NCBI RefSeq assembly: GCF_011682065.1
Contig: NZ_VUYU01000004.1
Coordinates: 248,001 to 312,000, forward strand
Length of the DNA stretch: 64,000 bases
Source: Massilia rubra
GTDB taxonomy: Bacteria > Pseudomonadota > Gammaproteobacteria > Burkholderiales > Burkholderiaceae_D
Direction: 5' to 3'
The position numbers were made by a program, and so were the translations under genes. Shown in pieces: positions 19,968 to 27,996 of the stretch (the stretch's first letter is position 1; the number at the start of each line of letters is the position of its first letter). The notes beneath the pieces were generated by a model. That model saw only the letters and a program-made list of their open reading frames with translations. It searched no databases and was not told the origin of the DNA.

Positions 19968-20270
19968 TTCGTCGACTACATCCGCAAGCGTACCAAACTG
20001 CCGGAAGTGATCAAGCGTGCGGGCCAGCTCGGCTGGATGCGCGTGGGGGAGATGGAAAAGGATATTGCCGAGGCCATCGAGGCACAGGGCGAGCCGGGAT
20101 TGCTGCAGCAGCCGGTGCGCGCGAAAAATGGCCGCTGGCATGTGATCGACATCGAAGAGACGCGCCCGGTCGCAACGGCGAGCTACGAGAAGGTCAGGGC
20201 CAATCTCAAGCGCAAGCTGATCGAGGAGCGCGACGTGGTGGTCCAGCAGCCGCCGCCGCTGGCGAAGTGA
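19968..20270 (+). pseudogene. Duplicated 3' fragment of the rotamase-domain gene
   Basis: Identical to 17569-17871, the last 101 codons of the gene at 16783-17871, but without its signal peptide and TonB_C-like modules. The frame stays open upstream for about 50 foreign codons, with an in-frame ATG at 19956. It is unlikely to be exported or functional. Confidence 0.85.
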
Positions 20271-20394
20271 TGCAACCTGAAGGGGCCGTGGCGCGCCCCT
20301 TCAGGACTGGGCTTACGGCAGCGTTTTCAGCGTTGCCTTGACCGGCGCCGAGAAGTTATAGCCGTCGTACCTGTCCCAGTTGATCGACCAGGTC
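19968..20394. repeat. 427-bp direct repeat, right copy
   Basis: Partner of 17569-17995 with a single mismatch. The right copy leads without break into the intact chitinase gene, whereas the left copy leads out of the intact rotamase gene. The ancestral order was therefore rotamase gene then convergent chitinase, now split by the insert. Confidence 0.95.
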
Positions 20395-21926
20395 ATCACG
20401 CCACGGAAGTCCGGATACGCCTTGAGCGGCTTGATAGTGCCGCAGTTGAGCAGGCGGGTCAGGCAGTTGAGCGCGTTGTTGACGTCGGTCGTGGTGGTAA
20501 AGCCCGACCCGGCCGAACTTCTGCCGGACGGCACGCCAAAGCCCACCTGGTCCGGACGCAAGCCGGCAAAGGTATTGCCGCCGTAAGTAAAGCCTTCGAT
20601 CAGCATCCTGGCCGTGGCCACCAGCTGGTCGGTCGATCCGGCCTTGATCGCTCCGCTCGCATACGGCGTGTAGATGTCGCCGTTGTTGTAATACTGCGGA
20701 TGGAGCACCGTCAGTTCATTGCGCAGCGCGTTGATGATCGGGATGTACGCGCCCCAGATCGAACCGTAGCTGGTAAAGCCGCCTTCCACATACACCCATT
20801 CCGGCGCCATCGACAGGTAGAAGCCCGGGCCCACCTTGGCCTTCAGGTTCTTGACCGCGATCGGCAGGTAGGTCTGGATCGCCGCGCCCTGGGAGACGCC
20901 GTTTTCCAGGTCGAGGTCGATGCCGTCGAAACCATACTTGACGATGATCGCGTGCAGCGAATTGGTGAAATTGGTCGCTTCGGCGGTCGAGCCAACCGAG
21001 ACCGAACCATTCTGCCCGCCCAGCGAGAGGATCACCTTCTTGCCCTGGGCTTTTTTGGCCTTGATGTCCGCGATGAACTGCGCTTCGCTGCCGGCGCTCG
21101 GGTCGACCGTGAAGCTGACGTTGCCGTTGCCGGCGTTATCGGCGAAGGACACCACGATCACGTCCCAGTCGTTGCTGACCTGGCTGATCGGGAAGGTATT
21201 GCCGCTCGGGTTGGCGAAATTGTGCCAGTAGCCGACCAGCGCGTGTTTTGCCAGCCCGCTTGGGGTGGGCGTCGGTGTCGGCGTTGGTGTTGGTGTCGGT
21301 GTCGGAGTCGGCGTCGGGGTCGGCGTCGGGGTCGCGCAGCTGCCGCCGGCGCTCCACAGCGTTGGCGAATCCTTTGGATTCCAGTTGGTGCCAACGTACG
21401 CCGTATGCGTCACCAGCGCCTTGTACGACAGGCCGAGATAGCTGACCACCTGGCCGGCGGTGTACGAATTTCCTTCCGCCCACAGCGCGCAGGCGGCCGG
21501 GGTTGGCGCGGGCGTCGGCGTCGGCGTTGGAACCGGCGTCGGCGTTGGAACCGGCGTCGGCGTCGGCGTCGGGGTTGGGGTTGGTGTCGGGGTCGGCGTT
21601 GGTGTCGGTGTTGGTGTCGGATTGGCGCCACATGCGCCGCTCACGGTCCATGGTTTGCCGGTCCCGGCCGCGCCGTTATTGGTCGACGGATTGGCGCCTT
21701 GGGTCCAGTACGCCGCCGTGTAATTGACGCCCGCGACACTGGCCGATTTGCCGCCTTCATACACGCTTGCGCTGTTCCATTCGGCGAAGCACACCGACGT
21801 TGCCGCCAGCATCTTGCTCTGGGATGACTGCGTGCCGGTGGACTGGTTCGTGCCGGCGCCGCCGCAAGCGGCGAGCGAGCCGCCCAGCAGGCTGACGATG
21901 AGGCTATGGATGAGTGTCTTGTTCAA
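20313..21926 (-). CDS. GH18 chitinase lipoprotein with two chitin-binding modules
   Basis: A 537-residue secreted enzyme that hydrolyses chitin beta-1,4 bonds. Lipoprotein signal ending SLAAC (Cys21). Two CBM5/12-type modules each open with an aromatic-rich pattern: [19 protein letters not shown] at about 46-100 and [20 protein letters not shown] at about 145-200. Each is followed by a long Pro-Thr linker. The GH18 barrel contains the catalytic DGIDLDLE motif. The start is TTG at 21926 with GGAG seven bases upstream, unusual but well placed; no ATG is near. Its last 27 codons are duplicated in the left repeat copy. Confidence 0.93.
   Translation of the reverse strand: MNKTLIHSLIVSLLGGSLAACGGAGTNQSTGTQSSQSKMLAATSVCFAEWNSASVYEGGKSASVAGVNYTAAYWTQGANPSTNNGAAGTGKPWTVSGACGANPTPTPTPTPTPTPTPTPTPTPTPVPTPTPVPTPTPTPAPTPAACALWAEGNSYTAGQVVSYLGLSYKALVTHTAYVGTNWNPKDSPTLWSAGGSCATPTPTPTPTPTPTPTPTPTPTPTPSGLAKHALVGYWHNFANPSGNTFPISQVSNDWDVIVVSFADNAGNGNVSFTVDPSAGSEAQFIADIKAKKAQGKKVILSLGGQNGSVSVGSTAEATNFTNSLHAIIVKYGFDGIDLDLENGVSQGAAIQTYLPIAVKNLKAKVGPGFYLSMAPEWVYVEGGFTSYGSIWGAYIPIINALRNELTVLHPQYYNNGDIYTPYASGAIKAGSTDQLVATARMLIEGFTYGGNTFAGLRPDQVGFGVPSGRSSAGSGFTTTTDVNNALNCLTRLLNCGTIKPLKAYPDFRGVMTWSINWDRYDGYNFSAPVKATLKTLP
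21262..21630 (-). repeat. Pro-Thr linker microsatellites in chitinase
   Basis: Two tracts of degenerate 6-bp units reading GTCGGC/GTTGGT on the plus strand (about 21262-21338 and 21498-21630), encoding PTPTPTP linkers. Third-position variation (C/T) keeps the DNA imperfect while the peptide is perfectly periodic. Unit-number changes would alter linker length without a frameshift. Confidence 0.8.
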
Positions 21927-22160
21927 TTTGGAACTCCTTGTCGAGATGTCAGGCGGCTTGAAGATGTTTTATGTGCAATAAACAAATACCAATATAACAC
22001 CACTAATCCAAAGTATGCATACCAAATTGAAAATTATTAATACCAACTTATTACCTCCGGCAATGCTTGATGCCGCCCGTTATCAAGGCGCACGACAAGG
22101 GAAGGTCGATCGGCGGCGCGCGGCGGGAAAGATGAAGGCAAGCGGGGAAGGTGTTGGGTG

Positions 22161-22193
22161 GCCCGGAGGCGGCGCTGAAGGCCGCTTCCGGGC
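22161..22193 (-). terminator. Stem-loop downstream of the substrate-binding protein gene
   Basis: GCCCGGAGGCGGC at 22161-22173 pairs with GCCGCTTCCGGGC at 22181-22193 (one mismatch, 7-nt loop). It lies 21 bp past the stop codon of the minus-strand gene. The T-run is weak, so termination strength is uncertain. Confidence 0.5.
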
Positions 22194-22213
22194 TCGCTCG
22201 GGGCGAGCTGGAC

Positions 22214-23359
22214 TTACTTGATGACAGCGACGCGCTGGCGCTTGCCGCCCTTGAAGGTGTACAAGGTCAGCTTGCCATCCTTGACGTCGCCGCGCGCGTC
22301 GAAGGCGACCACGCCGGTAATGCCCTGGTAGCTGCCCTTGGCCAAGGCCGGCAGGTACACCGCCGGGTCCGGCGAGCCGGCTTTTTGCATGGCGGCCACC
22401 ATGGCCAGCATGGCGTCGTAAGCGTACGGCGCATAGGTCATCACCTCGACGCCGAAGCGGCGGCGGTAGGCCGCGCGGAAATCGTCCAGGCCTTTTTGCT
22501 GCTGCGGCTCGACCCCGCCCGCTTCGGCGCAGATGACCTGGCCGTCGGCCATGCCGTCGCCAGCCAGCCTTGGCACCGAATCGGAACACATGCCGTCGCC
22601 GCCCATGAAGCGCACCGGCATGCCGAGCTGCTTCATCTGGCGCAGCATCGGCCCGGCCACGGCATCCATGCCGCCAAAGAAAATCAGGTCCGGCTTGGTG
22701 GCCTTGATCGCGGTGAGGATGGCGTTGAAGTCGGTCGCTTTGTCGGTCGTAAATTGCTGGGCGACGATGCGGGCGGCGCCGGACTTCTTGACGTTCTTAA
22801 CGAACTCGTCCGCCAGGCCCTTGCCGTAGGCGGTGCGGTCGTCGATCACGGCGATTTGCTTTGCCTTGCCGTCCTGCACCGCGTAGCGGGCGAGGGCGGC
22901 GCCGAGTTGCTCGTCATTGGCGATATTGCGAAACGCCGTGTTGAATCCCTGGCGCGTGTATTTGGGGTTGCTGGCTGCCGGCGAAATTTGCGGGATGCCG
23001 GCGTCGTAATAGATTTTCGAGGCGGGGATGGTGGTGCCCGAGTTCTGGTGCCCGATTACGCCGCGCACCTTGGCGTCGACCAGTTTTTGCGCCACGGTCG
23101 TGCCTTGCTTGGGATCGCCGGCGTCGTCCTCGGCCAGCAGTTCCACGCGGTAGCGCTTGCCGCCGATGACGACGCCCTTGGCGTTGAGCTCATCGACCGC
23201 CATGCGCGCGCCGTTTTCATTGTCCTTGCCGAGATGGGCGATGGCGCCGGACGTGGCCGCCACGTGCCCGATCCGGATCACGTCCTGCGCCTGCGCCGCG
23301 CCGCCAACCATACAAGCGAGCACGCTCGCCCGCAACACCAATCTTGAACTGAACCGCAT
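22214..23359 (-). CDS. Branched-chain amino acid-type ABC transporter substrate-binding protein
   Basis: A 381-residue periplasmic binding protein of the LivK family. Signal peptide about 1-25 (SVLACMVGGAAQAQ). Mature part begins DVIRIGHVAATSGAIAHLGKDNENGARMAVDELNAKG, typical of the fold, followed by LIFFGGMDAVAGPMLRQMKQLG. The ATG at 23359 (MRFSSRLVL) was chosen over the in-frame extension to 23413. No permease or ATPase gene is adjacent, so it is an orphan receptor or serves a transporter elsewhere. The ligand is unknown. Confidence 0.9.
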   Translation of the reverse strand: MRFSSRLVLRASVLACMVGGAAQAQDVIRIGHVAATSGAIAHLGKDNENGARMAVDELNAKGVVIGGKRYRVELLAEDDAGDPKQGTTVAQKLVDAKVRGVIGHQNSGTTIPASKIYYDAGIPQISPAASNPKYTRQGFNTAFRNIANDEQLGAALARYAVQDGKAKQIAVIDDRTAYGKGLADEFVKNVKKSGAARIVAQQFTTDKATDFNAILTAIKATKPDLIFFGGMDAVAGPMLRQMKQLGMPVRFMGGDGMCSDSVPRLAGDGMADGQVICAEAGGVEPQQQKGLDDFRAAYRRRFGVEVMTYAPYAYDAMLAMVAAMQKAGSPDPAVYLPALAKGSYQGITGVVAFDARGDVKDGKLTLYTFKGGKRQRVAVIK

Positions 23360-23451
23360 AGCTACCTTTATCGTTGACGCGGCCCAAGCGCCGCAGATCG
23401 GGCAGCATACCACGCAGTAATGGCAGCGCGCGCCTGTGGCTTTCCCTTACG

Positions 23452-24552
23452 TCAGCCGTGGCCGTCGATCTCGATGCCCCGGCTGCGCAACTTGAACAGC
23501 ACCCCAAGGCCAGCCATGGTGAGCACGGCGGCGATCAGGGTCAGCAGTTCGCTGCCGCCCCGGGTGATGACGGCGGCGGCGCTCGAGGCCATGGTGGCGG
23601 CGGTCATGCCGTGGTCGTAGGTGGCGCCGATGACCAGCTCGCGGTCGTTGATGGCATTGGTCAGGTGCAAGCCCTGGCCACCACGGTGCACGGTCATCTT
23701 GTTGTCGCGCCAGACGAAGGACATGCGCTCGGCGCCCACCAGCACGGTGCCGACCACGTGGCCGGCGTTGTTGATGTCGGTGGCGAAGCTGTTGTAGTTG
23801 CCGATCAGCGCGCCCAGGTCGACCATGCGCTTGCCGTCGTGCGTGAAGGCGCGCCAGCGGCGCTCGCGCGTTTCGGAGGCGCCGACCACCATGCCGGCGT
23901 CGTTGATCGCCATGGCCGAACTCTGGCGCCCGCCCAGGGTGCCCAGGTCGACCATGCCGCGCGCCGGCGTGTACAGGAAAGCGTGGCGCAAACCCTGCTC
24001 GTTGGCGGCGGTGCCGACCACATGGCGGTGCTTGTTGATGCCGCTGGCGTAGCTGATCTTGCCGCCCAGGGTGCCCAGGTCCTGCAAGGTCCCGCCGCCA
24101 TCATCGATGAAGGCGTGCCAGTCGCCGCCGGGGATATCGGCAAACCCGACCGCCACGCCGTCCTGGTTCAGGCCCATGCCGTAACTGCTGGGGCCGCCCA
24201 AGGTGCCGATCACGCGCATGCCGCTGTCGCGATGGAACATGAAGGCGTTCCAGGTGCCGTTTTTGTTGCGCACCGACCCGATGACCTGGCCCCGGTCGTT
24301 GATTCCGCGCGCGTCGCTGTGCTTGCCGCCGCGCGAGCCGAGGTCGGTGACCTTGCCTTTTTCGAACAACACCCCGCGCGTGTTGCCATCGCCATCTTCC
24401 AGCACGGCGGCGACCTGGCCGGCGGCGTTCATGTCGTAGGCGATGGTGGACTCGCCGGGCGGCGCGGCGATGCCGAGCGGATGGGGGCGGGCGCTGGCTT
24501 CGCCTCCCAGCAAGATCAGGACGGCGAGGCAGGCTGGGAGGGCAGGGCGCAT
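23452..24552 (-). CDS. HAF-repeat extracytoplasmic protein with C-terminal anchor
   Basis: A 366-residue protein with a signal peptide (LPACLAVLILLGGEASA) and a chain of HAF repeats: units of about 40-50 residues containing DLGTLGG, INDAGxVVG and HAF, such as HAFLYTPARGMVDLGTLGG and GDWHAFIDDGGG. HAF proteins are often predicted extracellular beta-propeller-like proteins of unknown role. A hydrophobic C-terminal segment (LLTLIAAVLTMAGLGVLF) followed by basic residues (KLRSRG) looks like a membrane or sorting anchor. ATG 24552 precedes the signal peptide; the longer frame to 24609 adds nothing recognisable. Confidence 0.78.
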   Translation of the reverse strand: MRPALPACLAVLILLGGEASARPHPLGIAAPPGESTIAYDMNAAGQVAAVLEDGDGNTRGVLFEKGKVTDLGSRGGKHSDARGINDRGQVIGSVRNKNGTWNAFMFHRDSGMRVIGTLGGPSSYGMGLNQDGVAVGFADIPGGDWHAFIDDGGGTLQDLGTLGGKISYASGINKHRHVVGTAANEQGLRHAFLYTPARGMVDLGTLGGRQSSAMAINDAGMVVGASETRERRWRAFTHDGKRMVDLGALIGNYNSFATDINNAGHVVGTVLVGAERMSFVWRDNKMTVHRGGQGLHLTNAINDRELVIGATYDHGMTAATMASSAAAVITRGGSELLTLIAAVLTMAGLGVLFKLRSRGIEIDGHG

Positions 24553-24745
24553 GCGGGATTCCTTTGGCGTTGAGGGGTGGGAGCGCGTTATCCGTTGCAA
24601 AACGGCCAATGATGAATATACGCCATCATTACGTCAGTGAGGAATATTTCTTTGCTAGGCTGTGGTAAATCGATTGCGTCGCGGTTGCAAGAAATCCTGG
24701 ATATGCTTGTCGAGTATCGGATAGACGCTGTGGGAAGGATCGCCG

Positions 24746-25108
24746 TCAGGAAAGTTCTTTGACAAAGTGTGCGATTGCGGGAAGGAACTGCGCGAAGATC
24801 ACAGCGCTTGTGACCCACAGAACGGTTGCAGTTCGTCCCGCATTCACAGCGCTCACCGTGTCGGAACGCAGTTTCTCGATCTGGGCCATCATCTCGCCCT
24901 GCACTTTGACGATCTGAGCCGCCATCTCGCCCTGCGCTTTGACGATTTGCGCCGAAAGCTCGAAACGCAACTCGTTAAGATCCGTCTTGGTCGCGCCGTT
25001 GGCCTTGATTAGTGCGACATCGATCTTGATGACGGCCACATCATTTTCCAGTCGCGCGACACGCCATTCAAGGTTGCCATGATTGCTCTGTTCATTGCCG
25101 GTATCCAT
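24746..25108 (-). CDS. Coiled-coil tail-anchored small protein
   Basis: A 120-residue protein: charged N-terminus, a coiled coil about 15-90 with heptad-like repeats (WRVARLENDVAVIKIDVALIK; QIVKAQGEMAAQIVKVQGEM) and a C-terminal hydrophobic helix (TATVLWVTSAVIFAQFLPAIA). It is likely membrane-anchored with the coil in the cytoplasm. The gene upstream on the same strand (25164-25472) has the same plan and shared wording (VARLE/VAHLE, VLWVTSA/VMWVTTA), so the two are tandem paralogues. Function unknown. Confidence 0.72.
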   Translation of the reverse strand: MDTGNEQSNHGNLEWRVARLENDVAVIKIDVALIKANGATKTDLNELRFELSAQIVKAQGEMAAQIVKVQGEMMAQIEKLRSDTVSAVNAGRTATVLWVTSAVIFAQFLPAIAHFVKELS

Positions 25109-25163
25109 TGCATTTCCAGGAAAGTTGGAACAGCTCCGTTCTGTTCATGATGATATGAGCACT

Positions 25164-25472
25164 TCAGCGTCGTGGCGTGCTAAAGCAAACTGCGGATAGG
25201 CGAATTAGTTCGGGTATCAGCTGCGAGAGAAAAATCGCAGTGGTAACCCACATAACTATTGCAGCCTTCGCCTCGGAAACGTCACCTTTGGTGGCGCTAG
25301 TACTTTTCAATACCCCGACGTCCAGTTTCATCACACCGACATCGGTTCTCAATACGGCAACATCGGTCTTCATCACGGAGACATCAAGCATCATGGCTGC
25401 GACGTTCGCCTCCAAATGTGCCACGCGTGCTTCCATCCCGTCTTGGCTACGTGATTCGTCACTCATATCCAT
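25164..25472 (-). CDS. Coiled-coil tail-anchored small protein, tandem paralogue
   Basis: A 102-residue protein with a striking 7-residue repeat: VSVMKTDVAVLRTDVGVMKLDVGVLKS, that is hydrophobic-x-hydrophobic-K/R-T/L-D-V repeated four times, followed by a C-terminal membrane helix (VMWVTTAIFLSQLIPELI). The start at 25472 (MDMSDESRSQ) has AGGAAGG just upstream; ATG 25466 is also possible. It lies 55 bp upstream of its paralogue on the same strand. Role unknown. Confidence 0.7.
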   Translation of the reverse strand: MDMSDESRSQDGMEARVAHLEANVAAMMLDVSVMKTDVAVLRTDVGVMKLDVGVLKSTSATKGDVSEAKAAIVMWVTTAIFLSQLIPELIRLSAVCFSTPRR

Positions 25473-25596
25473 CGTCCTTCCTGTCGATTCAAGGCGCCGT
25501 AAAGAGCTTTTCGCAAATGAGTACGGGTGCACACGATGGTCAGACAACTTCGACGGCGCCAAGTTCCGCTGGACAGTCATCTCCAATGATCCAGAA

Positions 25597-25621
25597 CAAA
25601 AAAACCCGCACGCGGCGGGTT
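25597..25621 (-). terminator. Rho-independent terminator of the TonB receptor gene
   Basis: AACCCGC (25603-25609) pairs with GCGGGTT (25615-25621) around a 5-nt loop. On the minus strand it is followed by a T-run (A-run 25598-25604 on plus). It lies 42 bp beyond the receptor stop codon. Confidence 0.85.
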
Positions 25622-25662
25622 ATTGGTCGAGCGTCACGGCAATGCGCCGTGCTCCACACTCA

Positions 25663-27765
25663 TCAGAACGCGTAGCGCGCCGTCACCTGCACCGAGCGCG
25701 GCGCCCCCGGCAGGTTCAGGTTGCCGTTGCTGCCGTGCCCGGCCACGATGTAGTGGCGGTCGGCCAGGTTCATTGCATTGACCTGGATATCGACCTTGCC
25801 CTGGCGGTAGTACGCCATCGCATCAAACGTTGCGTAACCGGGCAGCGACACCGTGTTGCCCGGATTGGCGAAACGCTCGCCAACCGCGTTCACGCCGCCG
25901 CCCACGCCGAAGCCATTGCCGAGCGACTTGGTCAGCCACACATTGCCACTATGCACCGGCGTAAGCGTCGGGCGCTTGCCCTGCACCGGCTGGCCGGCGT
26001 CCATCGCCACCGACGACACCGCCCGCGCATCCAGGTAGGCATAGCCCGACCACAGCTGCCAGCCGTCGCCCAGCTTGCCGGCAAAGGTCAGCTCGATGCC
26101 GTCGCTGCGCTGGGTGCCGATGGGAACCAAGCGATTGGTGGTCGGGTCGGTGGCCTTGATGTTGGTGCGCTCGAGGCGAAACAGCGACACCGAGGCGGTC
26201 GCATTGCCGTCGAACAGGTCGAATTTGGCGCCGACTTCCTTGTTGGTGGTTTCTTCCGGCGCGATCTGGGCATTGTTGGCGGCCAGCGCGAACGATTCGC
26301 CGGACGGCTGGAACGACTTGCTGAACGAGCCGAAGTACGATTGCGTCTCACCCGGCTGGTACACCAGTCCGGCGCGCGGACTCCAGGCGCGGTCCACCCG
26401 GGACAAGTTCGACTGCCTGGCGCGGCGTTCGAGCGTGCTCTGCTCGAAGCGGTCGAAGCGCACCCCGGCCAGCGCCTTCCACTGCGCCGACAAGGTGGCC
26501 ATATCCTGCACGTAGGCGCTGGCGACCTTCATCACGCCCAGGTTGTCGGTCGACGGCGCGGCGCTGACCGTGAACGGCAGACTTGGGGCGACCGGATTGA
26601 ACAGATTGACCCTGGCGATATTGTTCTGGGAGCGGAACAACTGGTCTTTTTCCTGCTTGCCGATCTCCACGCCGTACAGCAACTGGTGGCGCATGCCGGC
26701 CAGGTTGGCCACTTGCTTGAGCTCGGTTTGGTTGAAGTAGCCGCTCTCGTCGCGCAGCACATTGCTGCGGTTGAGCGAGGCCGTCAGCGCCTTCTCGTCG
26801 ACCGAACCGGCCAGTGTATTGTTGCGGTCCAAGGTGTAGTTATAGTGGCGGAAGGCATTGCGCACGGTCCACGCATCGTTGAAGCGGTGATCCAGGGTGA
26901 AGCCGAAGGCTTTCACTTCGGCTTCGGAGTAATCGTTGGCCTTGGCATTGGCGGCGCCATAGTAGGTGCCGGCCGGCACGTCGACGGGCTTGCCACGGTA
27001 CGACGGCACGCCAAAATCGGTCACGCGCTTGTCGTTCAGGTATTCGGCCTGCAACAGCAGTTTGGTGGCGCTACCGATATTGAGCGAGACCGACGGCGCA
27101 AACGCTTCGCGGTCGAGGAACTGCTGGTCGCGGTAGCTGTCGGCGCGTTCGACGGCGCCAGTGACGCGAAATGCCACCGGGCTGTCGGGGTTGGCGCGCG
27201 CCACGTCGATCTCGGCGCGGCGCTGGTTCCAGCTGCCGGCCTGCACGCTGACTTCATTCTTGTTGATGCCGGGCTTCTTGCTGATCCGGTTGATCAGCCC
27301 GCCAGACGAGCCGCGCCCGTACAGCACCGAGGCCGGTCCCTTGATGATTTCCACCTGCTCGGTGTTGGACAGGTCGCGGAAGTACAGCGCATCGTCGCGC
27401 ATGCCGTCGACAAACTGGTCGGCAATCGCGGTAAAGCCGCGAATCGTCACCTGGTCGCGCTGGCCGTCGCCGTGCGACAGGCCGATGCCTGGCACCGCCT
27501 TGAGCACATCCTGCAGCGAGCGCGCGCCCTGGTCGCGCAGCACCGACAGGGGCACCACGTTGACGGTTTGCGGAATGTCGCGCAGCGGCGCGTCGATCTT
27601 GGTGGCGCTGGTCGAACTGGCCGGGTTATAGCCGGCGTCCTGGTCGCGCGTGGCGGTGACGGTGATTTCTTTCAGTTCGGCCTGGGCCTGCGCGAGGGCA
27701 GGGCTGGACAAATAGGGGAGTGCCAGCGCGATGATGACGGCCAGCCGTTTCTGTTGCATTGCCAT
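25663..27765 (-). CDS. TonB-dependent siderophore receptor
   Basis: A 700-residue outer-membrane receptor of the FhuA/Fiu group. Signal peptide about 1-26 (ALPYLSSPALAQA), TonB box region (ELKEITVTATRDQD), plug domain (RDIPQTVNVVPLSVLRDQGARS ... VEIIKGPASVLYGRGSSGGLINRISKKP), then a beta-barrel ending in the typical VTARYAF with C-terminal Phe. It should import a ferric siderophore; which one is not visible. ATG 27765 has AAGGAC upstream. A Fur box lies about 155 bp upstream, separated from the gene by a palindromic repeat element. Confidence 0.93.
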   Translation of the reverse strand: MAMQQKRLAVIIALALPYLSSPALAQAQAELKEITVTATRDQDAGYNPASSTSATKIDAPLRDIPQTVNVVPLSVLRDQGARSLQDVLKAVPGIGLSHGDGQRDQVTIRGFTAIADQFVDGMRDDALYFRDLSNTEQVEIIKGPASVLYGRGSSGGLINRISKKPGINKNEVSVQAGSWNQRRAEIDVARANPDSPVAFRVTGAVERADSYRDQQFLDREAFAPSVSLNIGSATKLLLQAEYLNDKRVTDFGVPSYRGKPVDVPAGTYYGAANAKANDYSEAEVKAFGFTLDHRFNDAWTVRNAFRHYNYTLDRNNTLAGSVDEKALTASLNRSNVLRDESGYFNQTELKQVANLAGMRHQLLYGVEIGKQEKDQLFRSQNNIARVNLFNPVAPSLPFTVSAAPSTDNLGVMKVASAYVQDMATLSAQWKALAGVRFDRFEQSTLERRARQSNLSRVDRAWSPRAGLVYQPGETQSYFGSFSKSFQPSGESFALAANNAQIAPEETTNKEVGAKFDLFDGNATASVSLFRLERTNIKATDPTTNRLVPIGTQRSDGIELTFAGKLGDGWQLWSGYAYLDARAVSSVAMDAGQPVQGKRPTLTPVHSGNVWLTKSLGNGFGVGGGVNAVGERFANPGNTVSLPGYATFDAMAYYRQGKVDIQVNAMNLADRHYIVAGHGSNGNLNLPGAPRSVQVTARYAF

Positions 27766-27795
27766 GTGACGTCCTTGTTCTTGTGCATTTACTAC

Positions 27796-27915
27796 GGGGA
27801 CCTCGAAAAATCTACTGCGCGGAGCAATTTCCGCCCTGCGATGCTCACCGTACCTTCGTACGGCTGCGCTTCTCGGACGAAACTTGCACCGCTCGCTACG
27901 GTTTTTCGAGGCCCC
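27796..27915. repeat. 120-bp palindromic intergenic element in the receptor leader
   Basis: GGGGACCTCGAAAAA (27796-27810) and TTTTTCGAGGCCCC (27902-27915) are inverted repeats with one bulged base. They enclose about 90 nt that include a smaller hairpin (GTACCTTCGTAC). The structure looks like a MITE/REP-like intergenic repeat. It sits between the Fur box and the receptor start codon, so it is probably transcribed as 5' leader. Confidence 0.65.
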
Positions 27916-27918
27916 TAC

Positions 27919-27939
27919 GAATGATAATGATTCCCATTC
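27919..27939. promoter_or_regulatory. Fur box
   Basis: A GATAATGATT core with flanks gives an imperfect 19-21 bp palindrome close to the Fur consensus GATAATGATAATCATTATC. It lies upstream of the TonB-dependent siderophore receptor, which fits iron repression. Confidence 0.75.
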
Positions 27940-27996
27940 ATATTATTGCCGAGCAACGTCAATATGGCAAATTTATGTGAAGCGCATGGTCTGGCG

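Noticed and set aside
25177-27924. 915-codon open frame on the plus strand opposite the TonB receptor gene
   Set aside because: High-GC antisense shadow. The minus-strand product has a full receptor domain order, signal peptide and terminal Phe; the plus-strand product has no family pattern.
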